Shown here: positions 21,800 through 34,381 of the stretch, piece after piece
Numbering within the stretch: the first letter of the stretch is position 1
How the letters are laid out: every line of letters starts with the position of its first letter
From: Paraspadella gotoi
Taxonomy: Eukaryota > Chaetognatha
Assembly (NCBI GenBank): GCA_051294375.1
Contig: CM119269.1
Coordinates: 15,697,918 to 15,761,917, forward strand
Direction of reading: 5' to 3'
Length of the DNA stretch: 64,000 nt
The notes under the pieces: generated by a model
Database searches by the model: none
What the model was told of the DNA's origin: nothing
The model's input: only the letters and a program-made list of their open reading frames with translations
Position numbers and translations under genes: made by a program

Positions 21800-24700
21800 G
21801 ATGAGGAGTGTTGTTGTTGGTGGTTGATGAATGGGGTGAGATGTGTAATCGGGAGGGGAGGGGGAAGAGAGATGCCGGGCGCGGGGGGGGGGGTGTGAGG
21901 GAAGTTGGTGTGTTTTTTTTGTGGTTTTTGAGTGTTGTTTTTTAGTTTTGCCAGTGGGGGCCCGGAGCACTAATATAAATACGAGCGTGATGAGGGCTCG
22001 CATTTTTTTTTTGTCTTTTTGTTTTTTTGTTTTTTTTTTTGTTATTTTTTGTGTTTTGTTTGTGTTTGTTGGGTTGGGTTGTGGTGTGTTTGGTTTGGTG
22101 GGTTGGTGTTAGTGAGGGCCGGGTGGGGCATGGTGGGTGGCACGGGGGGTGGGGGGAGTGGGGGGCGGGGGGTGTGAGAGGTGCGGTGGGGTCGCGGTGG
22201 AAGGGAGGGGTGGTGGGGGAGGGGGGAGAGGGGGTGAGGGTAGTGGGTGGAGAGGTGGGGGAGGGTTGGAGGGGGGTGGAGGGGGTGGGGGGGGGGGTGG
22301 TGGGGGGGTGTGGGGTGCTGGGGTTGGGATGTGAAGGGGGGCCGGGGGTGGTGGGTGTGGGAGGGTGGGTTGGAGGGAGGGGGAGGGGGTGGGGGATGGG
22401 GTGGTGGAGGGTGGGTGGGGGCGGGTGCGGGGGGGGGGTTGGATGGTGGGCGGGGGGGAGAGGGGGTGGGGGGCGGGGGGGGAGGGGATGGGGGGAGGGG
22501 GGGGGGGGGGGATGATGGGGGGGTGGAGGGTGGGCAGGGGCTGGGAGGGGGGAGGGGGGGGGGGGGGGGGGGGGGGTGGGGGGGGGTGCGCGAGTATTGA
22601 CGGTTTTTAAGAAGGAACCATAAGAGAGGGAACATTTTAGGAGGGAACTTGGAAAGAAGGTTGTTGAAATAGGAGGGGGGTGATGGGTGTGTGGGCGAGG
22701 GTGGAGGGGGGGTGGGGGGGGGGGGGGGGTGAAGTGGGAAGTAGGGAGGGGCGAAGTGGGCGTGGGGGGGTGGTGGTGGTGAGGGAGTGTGGGGGCGGGG
22801 GTAGGGAGGGGGGGGGGGGGGGGAGGGAGAGGGGGTGGTGTGGTGAGCGGGGGGCGGGGGGGAAGGGGGGGGTGGAAGAGAGGGGGAGGGGGGATGGCAG
22901 GTGGACGGGCTGGAGACCGTCAGCGGAGAGGAGGGGCGGGATGGTGCCGAAGGGTGGGGTGTGGGGGAGGTTGCTGTGAGGGCATGGGTTTAAGAGGGGG
23001 GGTGTAGATCTTGTCCACGATGGGTTCCGAGAGATTAGGTGTGAGGCCCTGGTAAGGGCGGGGGAGTTGGGAAGTGCTGACGTTTTAAGTTAAACCTGCG
23101 CTGGGGGGGGCCGATGGGGTGGGGGGGGTGGGGTAGGCGGATTGAACGGGCTGAGGGGGGGGGGAAGAATTAAGGTAACCGGAGTGGAGGGGCGGGATTT
23201 GGGAGAGGAGGAGGTATTTTGTGAAAGGGGTGGGAGGGAGGGGAGACGGGTGTGTGCGTTAGGGTGGGAGAGGGGGTGGTGGGTGAGGGAGGGGTTGGGG
23301 TGGGGGGGATGGGGAGTAGGGGGGCGGGTTATGTTGGACGTTTAAAGTTTTTTGTGTGTGGTGGAGAGTAGGGGGGGGGGAATGGGGAGGTGGGTGGGAA
23401 GGTGAGGGAGTAGGATCTGGGATACGTCTGTGGCAGAGAGCGGTGGGAACTGGGTGGGGGGTGGATGGTGGTGGGTGGGGTGGGGGTGGTTGCGATCATT
23501 TGGGGTGCAGGTGGGGGCTTAGGGGTGGGGAGGGTGGTAAAAAATTTCGGCTCGATGAGTTGGTTCCAGCAGGGAGTGGGTGTGGGCATGGGGCGGAGGG
23601 TAGGTTTTGGGGGCTGGGCTGGGGTGTGGCTGTTGGCTGCGGGGTAGTTGGATTGTTTTGGTTTGTGTGGGGTGTGGTGGTGGGTAGTATGATTGGGTGT
23701 GGGGTGGGGGGGGGGGTGGGGGTGTTGGGTAGGTGTGTGGCGGGTTGGGTTGGTTTTTGTGGTGGATTGTGGTTGGGTGTTGGTGGTAAGATCGACCGGT
23801 GGGAGGGGGGGAGTGGTGGGGGGGGGCGGGGGTGGACTTGGGGGGGCGGGGGGGGGTGGGCGGGTGGGATGCGTGTGGGTGGAGGGGGGGGGGGGGATGG
23901 AAGGGGCGTCGGATGGGTGTGGGGGGCGGGCCGGCAGGGGGGCAGGGAGAGGGAGGCGGGAATGGCAAAAGGTGTTCAGGTTAAGAGAGGCGTTCTAGGT
24001 TGAGGTAGGATGTTTCTGTCTCTTGTGTGCTCTCGGGAGGTTGTTCCCTGGGGTGTTTCGGGGGCGAAAGATGAAAGGAGAGGGGGGCGGGGGTACCGAG
24101 CAGGGGTGTTTATGTAAAAGAAGGAGAAAAGCAATATGAAAGCCCTCATGTATGAAGCTGGGGGGGAAGTGGAAGGGTAATGGTGGAGAAGGGAAGGAGG
24201 AGCTGGGAGAGGGGTGGGCGAGGGGTGGGGGGGGGGTGGGGGAGTGGGGGGGCGGGGTGGGGGGGGGGCGGTAGGGCGGGGGCTGTGAATAACGGACTAA
24301 TTGTGGTGGGGGGGGGGGGTGGGGTGGGAGCACATTTTGGAGACGCATAAAGATTAAAGAGGGAGGGAGGAGTTCGGAATGGTTGTGAGGCAGAGGAGTT
24401 GAGGGGGCGGTGGATAGGGGGCGCAGCGGGGGTTGTCATTATTATGGGGGGGGGGGTGTGCAGGTCTTTTCAATGGCCTGGGGCGTGGACGAGGTGTAGT
24501 GGTTTGAGGAGGATGGGGAGGGGAAGAGGGGGGCGTGTGGTGTGGATGGTGAGGGGGGGGGGGGGAAAGAAAGGGAGGGAGTGCATCCCGGCGAGTGGGG
24601 GGGGGTGGGCCGCGGTGGGGGTAAGGTCTCCCCGGTGTTTGAATGCGGGTGGTGAGAGCTCGAGTGATTGGCAATAGAAGAAACAATGGCCGTCAGCTTG

Positions 24701-26314
24701 TCGGGGTGTAAGATTGGTGACCCGGCCAGGGAAAGTAAGGGTTGGGGGTGGAGTGTTACTTGGCGAGAATTAAACGGGGACGGTGGTCTTGGTGATTTGG
24801 GGGGAGCGAGGGAGGAGGGGGGTGCGAGGTGAGGGGGGGGCACCGAGTGTGACGGGGGGGCTGGGGGGGGGCCTATGGAGAGGAGGAAGAACGCAAAAAA
24901 AGGCTCGAGTGCGAGGCTGTCTGTGGCGAGCGGGGACGCTTGCTTGAGGGGGGGCTGGGGCAGGAGCCGGGTCCCTCGGAGAAGGCGTGGGTCCAAGGAG
25001 GCGAGAGAGCGGTCACGTAAATATAGAGTGGGTCAGACAGGAGAGAAGGATGATGGAGGGAAGTCTCCTGGTTGCTTGGGCTGAGGGGGCTGGGGGGTAT
25101 GTGTCGGAAGAGCCGGGGAGGGGGGAATGATGGGTGTAAAAAAATCTCGCGCGGGATGTCCTGAGAGATATAGATGAGATCGTACGTCGTTCGGTGCGGG
25201 GGCCCAATGACTGGAAGGGTGCTGTACTTTTTCGGCGTCGAGAAAAATTCGAACACTAAGGGGAACCAGAGGGGAAAAGAAGAGAGGAGAGAGGAGAGTG
25301 AAATGGGGTGGGGGTTGTGTGGGTGTTGTGTTGGCTTAGGGAAGGCCGGGCGGAGCGACGAGGCGTGCTAGGGAATAGGCTGTGGGTCGAGAGGTGGGGG
25401 CGGGGGGGGAGATGGGGGTGGGGAGAGGTGGTCGGGGGTCGCGCTGTGGGTGGATCTGCGATCCGTCTGCGGGGGACATTGGGTGCGGGGGGGGTGTGTG
25501 GTGGGGGGGGAGGGAGGGGGGTGGGGGGGGTGGGGGGGGGGGGGGGAGGAGGGCGGAAGATGGGTGGCGGGGGCAGGCGGGAAGGAGAATAGAACGGGGA
25601 CTGCGCTGGGAGGGGCGGGTGGGGCGGGGGGGGGGCTCGCGGGCTAGGGTGAGGGAGGGGGGTGCGCGGTGGGGTGTTCTGGGTGGGGTGGGCCGGGTGG
25701 GGCTTGAGGAATCGGTTAGGGTGCGCATCTCGGGCTAGAGGAGGGGCGGAGGGGCAGCTCCGGGGGTATTGGGGTGGAGGGGGAGGGTGGGGGGGCTTGG
25801 GATGGTGGGTGGTGGGGTGGGGGTGGTCGAAGGCGATTTTGACTGGCGGAGCGTCTTGGGCCTTTTGTGGCAGGCAGATGGGTGGTGGGCGGGGTGGGGG
25901 GGTGGGGACGCGTACGGAAAGTGGATATGTGGGTTTTCGGGCGCGAAATAGAAGGGAGCACGTGGATGGGATGTGGGTCGATAAGGAAGCGGGGGGTTGG
26001 GGCGCGCGTGTGGTTGTCGGCGAGCAGGGAAGGGGGGGATGCCGCTTGGCCGGGCTGGGGGGGTGCCGGGTAGAGGTGTGGAGGGGGAATGTCTAGTATT
26101 CAGGCGGGGGATCGTGGGGCGTGGGGGGGGGGGGGGCGGCGGGGACAGGTTGGAAGGAAGCCGTGGCGTGTCGGCTGAGTGGTGGTCGGCGGTTCGGAGG
26201 AGTTGGTAGTCGGAGGGTGCCACGAGAGTGGGCGAGAGGAGTAAAGAAGAACGGGCGGTGGGGGGGAGGTGGTGGGGAGTGAGTAAGATGGGGGTGAGGG
26301 GGGGGGGCGAATAT
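21800..26314. other. 4.5 kb extremely G-rich insert of unknown origin
   Basis: The plus strand is dominated by G runs broken by T and A, with very little C. The most extreme part is about 22100-24000; later parts contain more A and C. Short stretches of ordinary-looking sequence are embedded (about 21930-22010 and 25130-25260). The other version of this locus runs straight through from ...TAGATTGAT to CCCT...CCACATCC (28675/28676), so this is a clean insertion relative to it. Proline- or glycine-rich ORFs up to 197 codons are composition artefacts. Either a strand-asymmetric, quadruplex-prone low-complexity insertion or low-quality base calls kept in the assembly; I favour the latter. Confidence 0.75.
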
Positions 26315-27407
26315 CCCTTGCCACATCCAGAGACAACACCAACCTCTCAAAAATAATTCACAAACATTCTAGAGACTATTAACCAATAGCAGCGAGGAAT
26401 GTTAAAAATATTGTCTAATTTAAAAAAGAGGGTTATTAGCTTGTAATATTATAACTAATTTTTCTCTAAAAGTTTCCTATTTTTTTAGCGCGCGGACACC
26501 TATTAAATTAAGGACTCTCTCACAGCAGGGTTTTTTTATCGCTCAGATTGCGGCTACCTCTTATTAATGAAGTGATATGATATTTTATGATTTTTGATAG
26601 ATAATTGTTGTTAATATGAATGAAGTTTATTAATTATAAAAAAAAATAAAAGTTAAAACAAAAGAAATGACAGGTTCCGTCTCACTTATTTCTCGATTTC
26701 CGTATATTGTAATTCTCTTTCTTTCATTCTCCTTCTTTCCTTATTTCCTCCTCCTCCTCCTCCTCCTCCTTCCTTCATACCGGTCCTCTTCCTCGGCACC
26801 GGTCTTTGTCCTTCTGCGTGAATAGAATTGGCAGCCAAGAAAGACAGTCGGGGAGGACAGACAGTGAATTCGGAAACAGAATTTTTATTCCTTTTCTCTT
26901 TTGTTTTCTTCTTTTTTCGGCCGTTGTGTTCTTTCCTTATTGCTGTCGAATCATATAAAACCCCTGACGCCGCGTCCTCTCGCGAGGGCAGCCGCAGTCC
27001 GCAAGACGCAGCCCGCCTGCATTTTTCTTCCTTTCAAGTCGGTTTTATTTATCTAAGCCAATATTGTTTGCGTATATATTTTCGTAATATATGAGAGAGA
27101 GAGAGAGAAGAGGAGAGAGGAGAGAGATTCCATCAAAAAATTTTGAAAGAAAAAGATCTTTAAGTCCAGATTTAGTCAATGATGGGTTTTTAATTAGTAT
27201 TATTATTATTGTATTTGAAATAATCAACATAACGCAGCAAGAATCTTTTGAGAAAAAAAATCTAGAAAAAATTCTTTATAATCCCAATGAAAGAAAAAAA
27301 AATGTTTCACCTAATACTTTAATTTTTTTTTTGTTCTTCCTCCTTTTCACTTATAAGAACCACCACCGCCACCCCCTTTTGTCGCACCAGCTCTCACCAC
27401 ATTCATC
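26315..27407. repeat. right part of the split region, version 1
   Basis: Matches 28676-29748. It holds a (CTC)n run (about 26746-26770), a GA run (about 27091-27127) and AT-rich sequence. No gene is recognised. It ends at a 25-N gap. Confidence 0.8.
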
Positions 27408-27432
27408 NNNNNNNNNNNNNNNNNNNNNNNNN
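27408..27432. other. 25-N assembly gap
   Basis: Exactly 25 N. The contig to the right restarts inside a GA run already seen at about 20580. Confidence 0.97.
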
Positions 27433-27876
27433 AGAGAGAGAGAGAGAGAGACAGAGAGTGAGTGCAAGAAAAAAGAGAGAGATGGGTCTAACGACGTCGT
27501 CGCCATTATCGACTGCAGATGACATTAAGACAACAAACACAGACGATGGGCGAAGTCGGCAGCCGCGCTGGCACCCGCGCAGCCGGCCCCGACGCAGCAG
27601 CGCCGCTCGGATGACTGATGCGATAACCTGGGGTCGGGAAGATCCGCGACCCGCAGGGAAGATTAATAAAAACAATGGATGTTGAAGATAAAGAGAAGAG
27701 GCTAATGAAGAAAAAAGGCGTTTAACAAGCGCGGCAGCAAAAGCGCCACACCACGCCGCCTTCCGTTATTCACTGAGGGGAGTTTTTAGTTACATCCATT
27801 GAGGGCTTTTGTTTGTCCTGGTTTAATTGCACCTCTCTCTCTCTCTCTTCTCTCTCTCTTCTCTCTCTCTCTCTCC

Positions 27877-27910
<34 letters not shown>

Positions 27911-29449
27911 CCGGATTTACCTATTACAGTTAAATATATTATGAAATTGGTACAACCAATATATAAATTATCCATTCATTTAATAAATAAGCTATCTTGC
28001 CCCTATTTATTTATTTATTATTTATTAAGGAAGATGATGATCTCGACTGTAAAAGATTCTGCTTAAGTCTCGAGTCTTGTGGTAACTACAGTAACGACCT
28101 TGTATGGATAATATCCATTGGATATATGTATATATATATATATATATAAATATACACATATAAAACTCAAAAAGGTAGATGGACCAATTGACTGAAAAGC
28201 GTCGAATTGAAAATCTGATACTCCTCCAACAAAAACTTGGGGCCGTTTTTTTTTTCTGATAGTAGTTTTTGCGTATGTTTTTATTCTGTTTTTGTCGTGC
28301 TTTTAATACGTTTCTAGAAGGAGATATTTAAAAGGTTTTCCAAAGGCTACTGACCAAAAAGTCATTGCTCGGACTTATTAGTTTATCAATAATTCTGTCG
28401 GTTCAACTTTTTTTCTGTCGGCTTGTATCTCTGTCAGTGGCGATGAGGATGAGGTTGGACGGCGAGGAAAAGGGAAAAGAGGCGTAAGAAAGAGAAAATT
28501 AAGATGAGAAACAACAACAAAAAAGAACAATAATAGAGGAGAGATGCCAAGTGTTTCAGAGTTTCAGGATATGGAGTATGGATGGCTCCATCTTTCTTAC
28601 AAAATAAGGAAATTTTACTAACAAGAACGAAAAATCGGACAAAAATTGTATTAACCTTGTGTTGTATAGATTGATCCCTCCACATCCAGAAGACAACACC
28701 AACCTCTCAAAAATATTCACAAACATTCTAGAAGTAAATAAAATTTAAAATACACATTACAATGTTAAAAAATATTGTACTAATTTAAAAAAGTTATTAC
28801 TTTAATAAAATTATAACTAAATTTTCTAAAATTTCCTATTTTTTTAGCGAGACCCAGCAAACTTTAAATTAAGGCTCTCTCACAGTCAAGTTTTTTAACT
28901 CTCAGATTGCTTGGCTCCTCTATTAATGAAGTGATATGATATTTTTTACTGTTTCAATTGAATAAAATGATGATTTGTTGTAATATGAATGAAGTTTATT
29001 AAATTAAAAAAAAAAATAAAGTTAAAACAAAAAGAAATGACAGGGTTCCGTCTTCACTTATTTCTCGATTTTCGTATATTGTATTCTCTTCCTTTCATTC
29101 TTTCCTTCCTTTCTTATTTCCTCCTCCTCCTCCTCCTCCTCCTCCTTCTCCGTCCCTCTTCCTCGTCACCTTTTGTCCTTCTCGTGATAGAATGGCAGCC
29201 AAGAAGACAGTCGGGGAGGACAGACAGTGAATTCGGAAACAGATTTTCTTTCCTTTTCTTCCTTTTTTTTCTTCCTTTTTTTCCCTTTTTTCTTTCCTTT
29301 TCTGTCGAATCCATCAAACCCTTGACCCGCATCCCTCTCCGAGGGCAGCCGCAGTCGCAGCCGCAGCCGCCTGCATTTTTCTTCCTTCCAAGTCGCGATT
29401 TTTTTATCTACCAATTTTTTGGGACGAATATATATTTTCGTAATAATAT

Positions 29450-29492
<43 letters not shown>

Positions 29493-29755
29493 CATCAAAA
29501 AAATTTTGAAAAAAAGATCTTTAGTCCAGAATTTAGAATCATATGGGTTTTTATTATATTATTATTTGTATTTGAAATAATTCAAATACGCAGCAAAATC
29601 TTTTGAAAAAAAAATCTATAAAAATTCTTTAATCCCAATTAAAGGAAAAAAAATGTTTCACTATACTTAATTTTTTTTTTGTTCTTCCTCCTTTTCCACT
29701 AACCACCCACCGCCACCCCCTTTGTCCACAGCTCTCACCACATTCACGTCCCCCT
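27433..29755. repeat. version 2 of the 20476-27407 region, without the G-rich insert
   Basis: Continuous counterpart of 20580-21799 plus 26315-27407. It contains CT runs (about 27833-27911), a (TCC)n run (about 29119-29147) and a GA run (29453-29490). No gene is recognised; ORFs over the repeats are Ser/Leu, Lys or Arg/Glu rich. Confidence 0.8.
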
Positions 29756-29908
29756 TAAAACTCCCCCCCCACTACCCCTTTCATTCGATCGAGCGAGAGA
29801 GAGAGAGAAGACCGACGGCAGAAGCGCCTATAATCGAACAATCAGCCAGGGGGCGTCGAGACTCTATTTCTAGGGGGGGGGACAAGGGGGACCGATGGAC
29901 TTGGACGT

Positions 29909-29989
<81 letters not shown>

Positions 29990-30089
29990 AACTGGGAAGC
30001 AATAAGTTCATATTAAGATTTGTCCAGTTTTTTTTTTTTTTATCTGAACCAAATAAGGAAAAGTGATGCACCGACGAGGGGAGGAGGAA
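29756..30089. repeat. GA-rich spacer
   Basis: A long (GA)n run at about 29909-29985 plus flanking unique sequence with a C-rich and a poly-T patch. No gene is recognised. Confidence 0.8.
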
Positions 30090-30359
30090 GGCTCGGCCCA
30101 ACGGGAATCGACTCTTAATTCTGGAGACTCTGGACACTGCAGCGCGGAGCTCTGGACTTGGGTCTTTTGGCTTTAAATTCTTTCGTCAGAACACTAAGGA
30201 CTACGGCCACTATATTTTTAGATTTTTTGCCTCTCAACTCTGGACCCTGTGCTTGGGATTTGGAACAAACAATCTGGGGTCTGAAATTGAAAGTGGACTT
30301 TGAATTTGTGTCTATGAACTCGGAATCTAAAGCTTCTCTCTCTTTCTTAAAGTGGTGAA

Positions 30360-31144
30360 AAGGTCCTCCGATGACACAGATGACTTTCGTTTTCTCTCAA
30401 ATTTTACTACTTTTATTATAAGATTTTGCAATCTTAATCTATCTGTGTTGTATTTTTTTTTTCATTAAAATCACTTTCACGGTTTTTTTTTCACTGAATC
30501 CCATCGATGTACTTGTTGCTTAGATTTGTTTCGGATCTTCTTTATCACATTTTCACTCTACGATGTTTAAAAGAAAGAAAAATCTTCCCTTTGTGTTTTT
30601 GTGGGATTCATTCTAAAAATCTTCTCAACCTTCTCTTTTTTCTCCTCCTCCTCCTCCTCCTTCTTCTCTCTTTTCCTCTTCCTCCTCCTCCTTTCCCCTT
30701 CCTCCTCCTCAGCTCGACTCCAGTTCCATATCAAGGCCTCACTTCTGGCTCTCCGCGACCTGCACCATAACGACGGAAACTCTCTCTCTCTCTCTGCCAT
30801 TTGTTATCCTCGAAAAATGAGTTTTTTTTCCTTTTCCTCTCTACGCCAATCTCTCTCTCTCTCTCACTCTCGCTCAGAAAGTAAAATCCGGGAAGTCGTC
30901 ATTTGTTTACGTGGAATTCTGTTTTTTATTTTGATTTTTAATAACCTTTTGTTGTCGTTAAAAACAAAAGTGGTTTAAAGTTTTCTCAAGGATTTTTTAT
31001 TATTCATGATCGCGAAAAAAAAAAGGGGGAGAAAAAAAGAAAAACGATTTACCACACGACTTGTTTCGCGCTGAGTTTTTTAACCCTTTCTCATCTCGGG
31101 GCCAAGTAAGTTGCGACAATTTCGTGAAATATTAAGAAGTTGTG

Positions 31145-31185
<41 letters not shown>

Positions 31186-31919
31186 GAGTGAGAGATAGTG
31201 AGAGAGAGTTCGGCCTTCCGGTAGTGTTGTGGGAATCGTGATTTGAATATATTAGCCAAAGTAGTATTTCAAAGCTGGTTGAACGTTGTGACTTCGGTTT
31301 AGCAGCGTAAATTAACAATAAAAACAAATTAAATTGGAATTCAAATTGATTATATTTTATTCAAACAAAACATTTAAGGGAGACTTTAGGGTCATTAGTT
31401 CGTTGCTGTTACTTCTTCAGATACCCTCTTGATAGTTGATACTGTTGCTCCTTTTTTGTGTGTCTGACTGAATTTTCTTTTAAAATAAGATTTATTTTCA
31501 AATTTTAAATCGATTATTCGTTTTTTTCTTCACCTCTCTTACTCACAGTGAACATCACGGCTTCAATCGTCATGTTTCGCATCATTAATCTTTTTTCTCT
31601 TTTGCATTCGTTCTCTCTCTCTCTTCTCTCTTCCTTCCCTTAAATGTGCTTTTTGTGTTTCCTTCTACTTGACCATAAATCATTTGGACTTCCCGCATTC
31701 ATTTTCTCACTTAGTCTAAATCGAATCCAAATTTATTCTACATTTTATATTCTATATATGAAGTCAATTTTTTTAAGATAGAAATACAATTTTCATATAT
31801 TTACTTCCTTTTAATTTTTCATTTCCGTACACAAAAATCAGATTTGGTAAAATTGTTTGAAAACTAAATTTAGACAAATACAAAAGTTATAAAAGAGTGC
31901 TTTTAAAATAAAATACATA
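30360..31919. other. non-coding upstream part of locus version A
   Basis: Pyrimidine-rich (TCC)n and CT sequence (about 30640-30860), a GA run (31147-31208) and AT-rich sequence. No gene is recognised. At about 31323 version A passes directly into the sequence found at 41241 in B, skipping the insert. Confidence 0.5.
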
Positions 31920-32108
31920 TGAAGAGACAGTAATTATTGTTATATGTTAGTGACAAGACCGTTCAATATAAGCAGTCCCTGAGCTTCGGATCAGGCTGTA
32001 ACACCGTGTTACAGGCGGGTTAAGCGCCCCGTCCCTCTTAACTGCTAGGAGACCACCGGGCGAGAACCAATGGCCGCTGATGAACGGTTGGTGGATTTTA
32101 GTCCACCA
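31920..32108 (-). mobile_element. solo LTR with 6-bp target duplication
   Basis: Reverse-strand copy of the LTR at 15167-15397. It has TG...CA ends and is flanked on both sides by TACATA (31914-31919 and 32109-32114). In element orientation it starts TGGTGGAC and ends ACTGTCTCTTCA. It lacks about 40 internal bases between CATTGGT and GTTCT, which removes the anticodon-side half of the tRNA-like segment. No internal region is attached, so it is a solo LTR. It is the best support for calling this repeat an LTR rather than a SINE. Confidence 0.75.
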
Positions 32109-32114
32109 TACATA

Positions 32115-33438
32115 ACACATTACATTATAATGTTATAAAAAAGACAATATAATTATCTTTTAATACCAAAAAATTTAAATATCCTAATATTAATTTACAC
32201 AGTCTCGTTTAAAACTTTTGAATAAAGATAGCACAAGCTCATTCTGCCTCGTGCCACATGCAAACCGATATTTCACTGGCATTGTGCCTCATTCGAATTC
32301 CTCCATTCCACATCGAAGCATAAATTTTGAATTTTCCCGCGCGATCGACGGATCGAAATAACGAAGTCGTCGCTCACCAACTCCCATCGAGTCACTTAAC
32401 GATTCTCCGTTTCCACTTTTCACTTCACACCCAAAAATAGTAACCACCTTCGCTGCGCGACCAACACACCAACACACCACCCCGCGAGCAAATATCACCC
32501 AATTCACTCATTTCTTAACTCCCCGCCTTTCTCCGTGCGCCACCCCCGCCAACTCGCCCACTCAAATTTTCACCCTCTCTCTCTTCAACCCGCCAACATC
32601 TCGATTTCTACGCCCTACCACCCTCCCACTCTCCACCCCAAAAATCCGGCCGCTTCTCGGTTCCGCCCTTCCAAACCAGATGCGCTGTTAGGGCGCAATA
32701 AATCACGATATGACGCAGTTATTGCGTCTCTGCGGCGATGACCATAAAATAGACGGCGCGCGCCGGTTTCGGGAGAGGGGGCTGGGGAGTTAGTAGAAAA
32801 AACGGAGAGGGGGCGGGATGGGTTGGGGGTGAGCCAGTGGCAGCGGGTAAGATGCGGCGAGGAGGTTCGTTGTTTTTCGGGAAGCGGTATCAGGTCGAGA
32901 ACGGTGGTTAATTCGTAAAAGGAGGTATTATAGGTATAGGTTTTTGGAGCAGCATTTGAGTGATTAGGAGAAAAAACCACCACCAGAGGAGATCGCTGGA
33001 CATTGTGGACAATGTTGCGCGATTGGACGAGGGTAGAATTTTTTGGATTGGGAAGAAATAATTTTTAGTATGGGAATTTCGATAATCGAGCTCGTAAGCG
33101 GGCTCGAGATTGGTTGTCAACGTGGGGATTCAGAAGTAGAGAGCAAGCATTGAGCAAGAATTGAGCATGATTTTTAATAAAAAAAAATTAGTATTTGATT
33201 GGAAAGATAGATGGTATAATAAACGGCGTCGTCGCGCAAAACAGTGAGATTCTTTAATCATCAGGACACATGAGATCTTTGAGTAGCCTTGGTCACGAGA
33301 TACACAAGGATCGTCATACGTCTCATTTTTAGCCCCGATTTTCGGCGGTCTTTCTCTATATCTTTCCCGCACTAGGTATTTGTATATGTGTAGCTGTTTC
33401 TAGTTACGAACAATAAATATAAAATATAAAATATAAAA
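32115..33438. other. non-coding sequence, CpG-bearing, no gene recognised
   Basis: Includes a C-rich stretch (about 32520-32680) and a G-rich stretch (about 32760-32900). ORFs of up to 181 codons exist in the B and C versions at the matching place, but they are broken in version A and show no family motif, so they are not called. Confidence 0.45.
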
Positions 33439-33840
33439 GTTTTTATTCACCAAACCCTTAACTCCTAACTTAATCTAGAACCCTAATAACTAATACTAAA
33501 CTAATTCCTACTCTAACCCCTTACCCTAAACCGAAGTTGCTACCCCTAATCCCGAACCTAGTTTCCAACCCTAATACCCAACCGGCAAAATATTACTTTC
33601 ACCAACCGGGGTTTTAGCGTTTTTTAAAAAAATTAAATTTTTATTAAAAAAAAATATTTATTTTAACCTTAAACCTTCTTAACCCTAACCACCCCTAACC
33701 CTTAAAATAAACCTTAAAGCCAGGGCGAAAAGGGGGGACACCTTCACCTCAGGCAAAAAGCCTTGAAGGTGAAAGTAAAATTTAGCCCCTTATTGTATTC
33801 GCTAACCCTAACCTTTAATCTTTAAACCCAAAAATTAACG
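33439..33840. repeat. degenerate CCCTAA-type (telomere-like) tract
   Basis: Many variants of CCCTAA, CCTTAA and CCTAAT over about 400 bases, in two parts (about 33448-33560 and 33664-33840), with a non-repeat stretch between. An imperfect hairpin, CACCTTCA...AGGC with GCCTTGAAGGTG, lies at 33739-33771. It is too degenerate for an active telomere and lies inside a contig. It could be an old interstitial telomeric sequence or an unrelated AT-rich minisatellite. Confidence 0.55.
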
Positions 33841-34362
33841 TAATTTTAAATTTTGGGTATAATAGGGCGTTCTGGGAAAATAGGAGTGTCCAAGAGATTA
33901 ACTTTTGTTTCTGTTCTGTTTTTTTTTGTTTCTTTATCAACGTTTTGATCAAGTTTGACTTAGCAATAAAAAAAACATTGTTTTTGGTGTATTTTTAAGG
34001 TACATAAAATCACTGTCAAAATTGCTGCTCAGAAGCCAGCAACTCTTCGAAAACAAACTTTACTACTGATACGTTTAAAATCATACAATATAATTATCTA
34101 CAAGTGAAAAAAGACAACGAAATACATATAACAAAAAAGGTACACGCAAGTACCGTAATCGGAAATAAAATTTGATTTAAAAAAAATATATATATATTTT
34201 CGTTGCAAAACTAAAAAAAAAAAAATCAGATATTAACAACGGAACGAAAGCAAAAATACAACGTAGAGTAAAAAACCGCAAATAAAAAGTTATCAATAAA
34301 ATTATTAATTTTCCGAAGAAGTTATAGCAATACAAGTCGACGAAGAACCTTCTCTTGAAAGT
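33841..34362. other. AT-rich sequence 3' of the RRM gene
   Basis: No gene is recognised. It would hold the 3' UTR and downstream flank of the minus-strand gene. Confidence 0.5.
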
Positions 34363-34368
34363 TTTATT
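34363..34368 (-). terminator. candidate polyadenylation signal AATAAA
   Basis: On the minus strand AATAAA lies about 14 bases after the more plausible TAA stop (34382-34384) of the RRM gene. A motif this short occurs often in AT-rich sequence, so this is a weak call. The same motif follows the gene in the other two versions. Confidence 0.3.
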
Positions 34369-34381
34369 TCGCCTCACGGAT

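Noticed and set aside
22042-22635. 197-codon proline-rich ORF and other Pro- or Gly-rich ORFs in the G-rich insert
   Set aside because: They follow directly from base composition: almost no stops can form from G/T-only or C/A-only sequence. No codon pattern, domain or second copy supports them.
33439-33840. chromosome end
   Set aside because: The telomere-like units are degenerate and sit in the middle of a contig with unique sequence on both sides.
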